DNA of 14,521 nucleotides from Nocardia sp. (GTDB taxonomy: Bacteria; Actinomycetota; Actinomycetes; Mycobacteriales; Mycobacteriaceae), in the NCBI GenBank assembly GCA_017354515.1, contig JAFMQT010000059.1, positions 1-14,521 of the forward strand. Reading direction: 5' to 3'. Shown piece after piece: positions 13,922 through 14,521 of the stretch (its first letter is position 1; each line of letters begins with the position of its first letter). The position numbers and the translations under genes are program-made. The notes beneath the pieces were generated by a model, which was given only the letters and a program-made list of their open reading frames with translations, did no database searches and was not told the DNA's origin.

Positions 13922-14060
13922 CGAATGCCCTCGCTTTCTTGATCGTCATATCAGTCGACCGCAGAGCGCCTGCACACGCAAGAGTCCGAATCCGCGCGTC
14001 CGCCGCCGTGACCGCCGCCACCGTGTCCACCGGGGTGAGAGGGTGGTTCGGCTCAGCGTC

Positions 14061-14066
14061 TACCCT
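14061..14066 (+). promoter_or_regulatory. -10 element for leaderless miaB
   Basis: TACCCT is followed by exactly 6 bases and then the GTG start at 14073, placing the predicted first transcribed base at the start codon. It is the same hexamer as before the DUF3046 gene, and no Shine-Dalgarno sequence is visible. Confidence 0.55.
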
Positions 14067-14072
14067 GGACGG

Positions 14073-14521
14073 GTGAATTCGTCCATGCGGGTAGCCGCCG
14101 ATCCGGCGGTTGAACATCCGGCGGTCGAACGTCCGACGGTCGAACACGGCGCGGACCGGCAGCCGCTGCGGACCTACGAGGTCCGTACCTTCGGCTGCCA
14201 GATGAACGTCCACGATTCCGAACGTCTGTCCGGTCTGCTCGAGGACGCCGGCTACCGGCGCGCCGACGGCGCCGACACCGCCGACCTCGTGGTGTTCAAC
14301 ACCTGCGCGGTGCGCGAGAACGCCGACAACAAGCTGTACGGAACGCTCGGCCATCTGGCGCCGATCAAGGCCTCGCGTCCCGGAATGCAGATCGCCGTCG
14401 GCGGCTGCCTGGCGCAGAAGGATCGCGACACCGTGGTGCGCAAGGCGCCGTGGGTGGACGTGGTGTTCGGTACCCACAACATCGGGTCGCTGCCAGTGCT
14501 GCTCGAACGTGCCCGCCACAA
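14073..14521 (+). CDS. miaB: tRNA-2-methylthio-N6-dimethylallyladenosine synthase (3'-truncated)
   Basis: Start of the radical-SAM methylthiotransferase MiaB, which thiomethylates i6A37 of tRNAs reading UNN codons. 149 codons are visible before the window ends. The N-terminal MTTase (UPF0004) domain is clear: TYEVRTFGCQMNVHDSERL, VFNTCAVRENADNKLYG and AVGGCLAQKD supply the three cysteines of the auxiliary 4Fe-4S cluster. The radical-SAM and TRAM domains lie beyond the edge. The GTG at 14073 is preferred because a TACCCT -10 sits 6 bases before it; an ATG at 14085 is possible. The first about 30 residues precede the family core and contain three PxVE-type pentapeptide repeats. Divergent from gluB. 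Confidence 0.95.
   Translation, partial: MNSSMRVAADPAVEHPAVERPTVEHGADRQPLRTYEVRTFGCQMNVHDSERLSGLLEDAGYRRADGADTADLVVFNTCAVRENADNKLYGTLGHLAPIKASRPGMQIAVGGCLAQKDRDTVVRKAPWVDVVFGTHNIGSLPVLLERARH
14101..14145 (+). repeat. Three tandem 15-bp repeats in miaB 5' end
   Basis: ATCCGGCGGTTGAAC, ATCCGGCGGTCGAAC and GTCCGACGGTCGAAC follow each other without gaps. They encode the pentapeptides PAVEH, PAVER and PTVEH (register shifted by two bases) ahead of the conserved MiaB core. Confidence 0.9.

Noticed and set aside
14101..14145. Tandem repeats as a CRISPR or regulatory iteron array
   Set aside because: There are only three 15-bp units without spacers, in frame inside the miaB coding region.
13842..14519. 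Minus-strand open frame opposite miaB
   Set aside because: miaB on the plus strand has all three cluster cysteines and is unmistakable; the minus frame is its mirror.

Overview
The window is chromosomal DNA of a high-GC mycolate-type actinobacterium. Nocardia or a close relative is most likely. The order ftsK, argA, pgsA, clgR, pspA, pspM, glycosyltransferase, DUF3046 gene, recA, recX, miaB follows the known Mycobacterium tuberculosis Rv2748c-Rv2733c neighbourhood, and an interposed cinA and gluB resemble Rhodococcus/Corynebacterium arrangements. The genus is inferred, since there is no rRNA to settle it. I saw no tRNA, rRNA, CRISPR array or insertion sequence. Apart from the intein, the window looks like conserved core chromosome.

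Layout. Bases 1-2480 (+) hold most of ftsK, cut at its 5' end. Bases 2477-3983 (-) carry three genes read leftwards: an argA-type acetyltransferase, a SnoaL/NTF2-like protein and a PPOX-class flavin/F420 oxidoreductase. The oxidoreductase stop codon interlocks with that of ftsK. From about 4103 (+), divergent from argA, run pgsA (anionic phospholipid synthesis), cinA (pncC-type amidohydrolase), clgR, pspA, pspM and a 57-residue membrane protein. This is an actinobacterial phage-shock (envelope stress) locus next to a phospholipid gene. Next come a GT-B glycosyltransferase (8155-9318) and a DUF3046 gene (9415-9609).

Bases 9610-12963 are the recombination and SOS block. recA has a LexA box and a LexA-independent (RecA-NDp/PafBC-type) promoter. 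It is interrupted by a 364-residue intein with an intact-looking LAGLIDADG endonuclease, sitting in the L2 DNA-binding loop. recX follows 3 bases later and is about twice the usual length, because it has a disordered N-terminal extension and a duplicated C-terminal three-helix module. Convergent to recX is a solitary GluB-type glutamate-binding lipoprotein without its ABC transporter partners. Divergent from gluB is the start of miaB, cut by the right edge, with three tandem 15-bp repeats in its N-terminal extension.

The most notable points are the intein, the RecX module duplication, the orphan GluB, the small membrane protein attached to the psp genes, and several apparently leaderless genes sharing a TANNNT -10 box 6-7 bases before their start codon.
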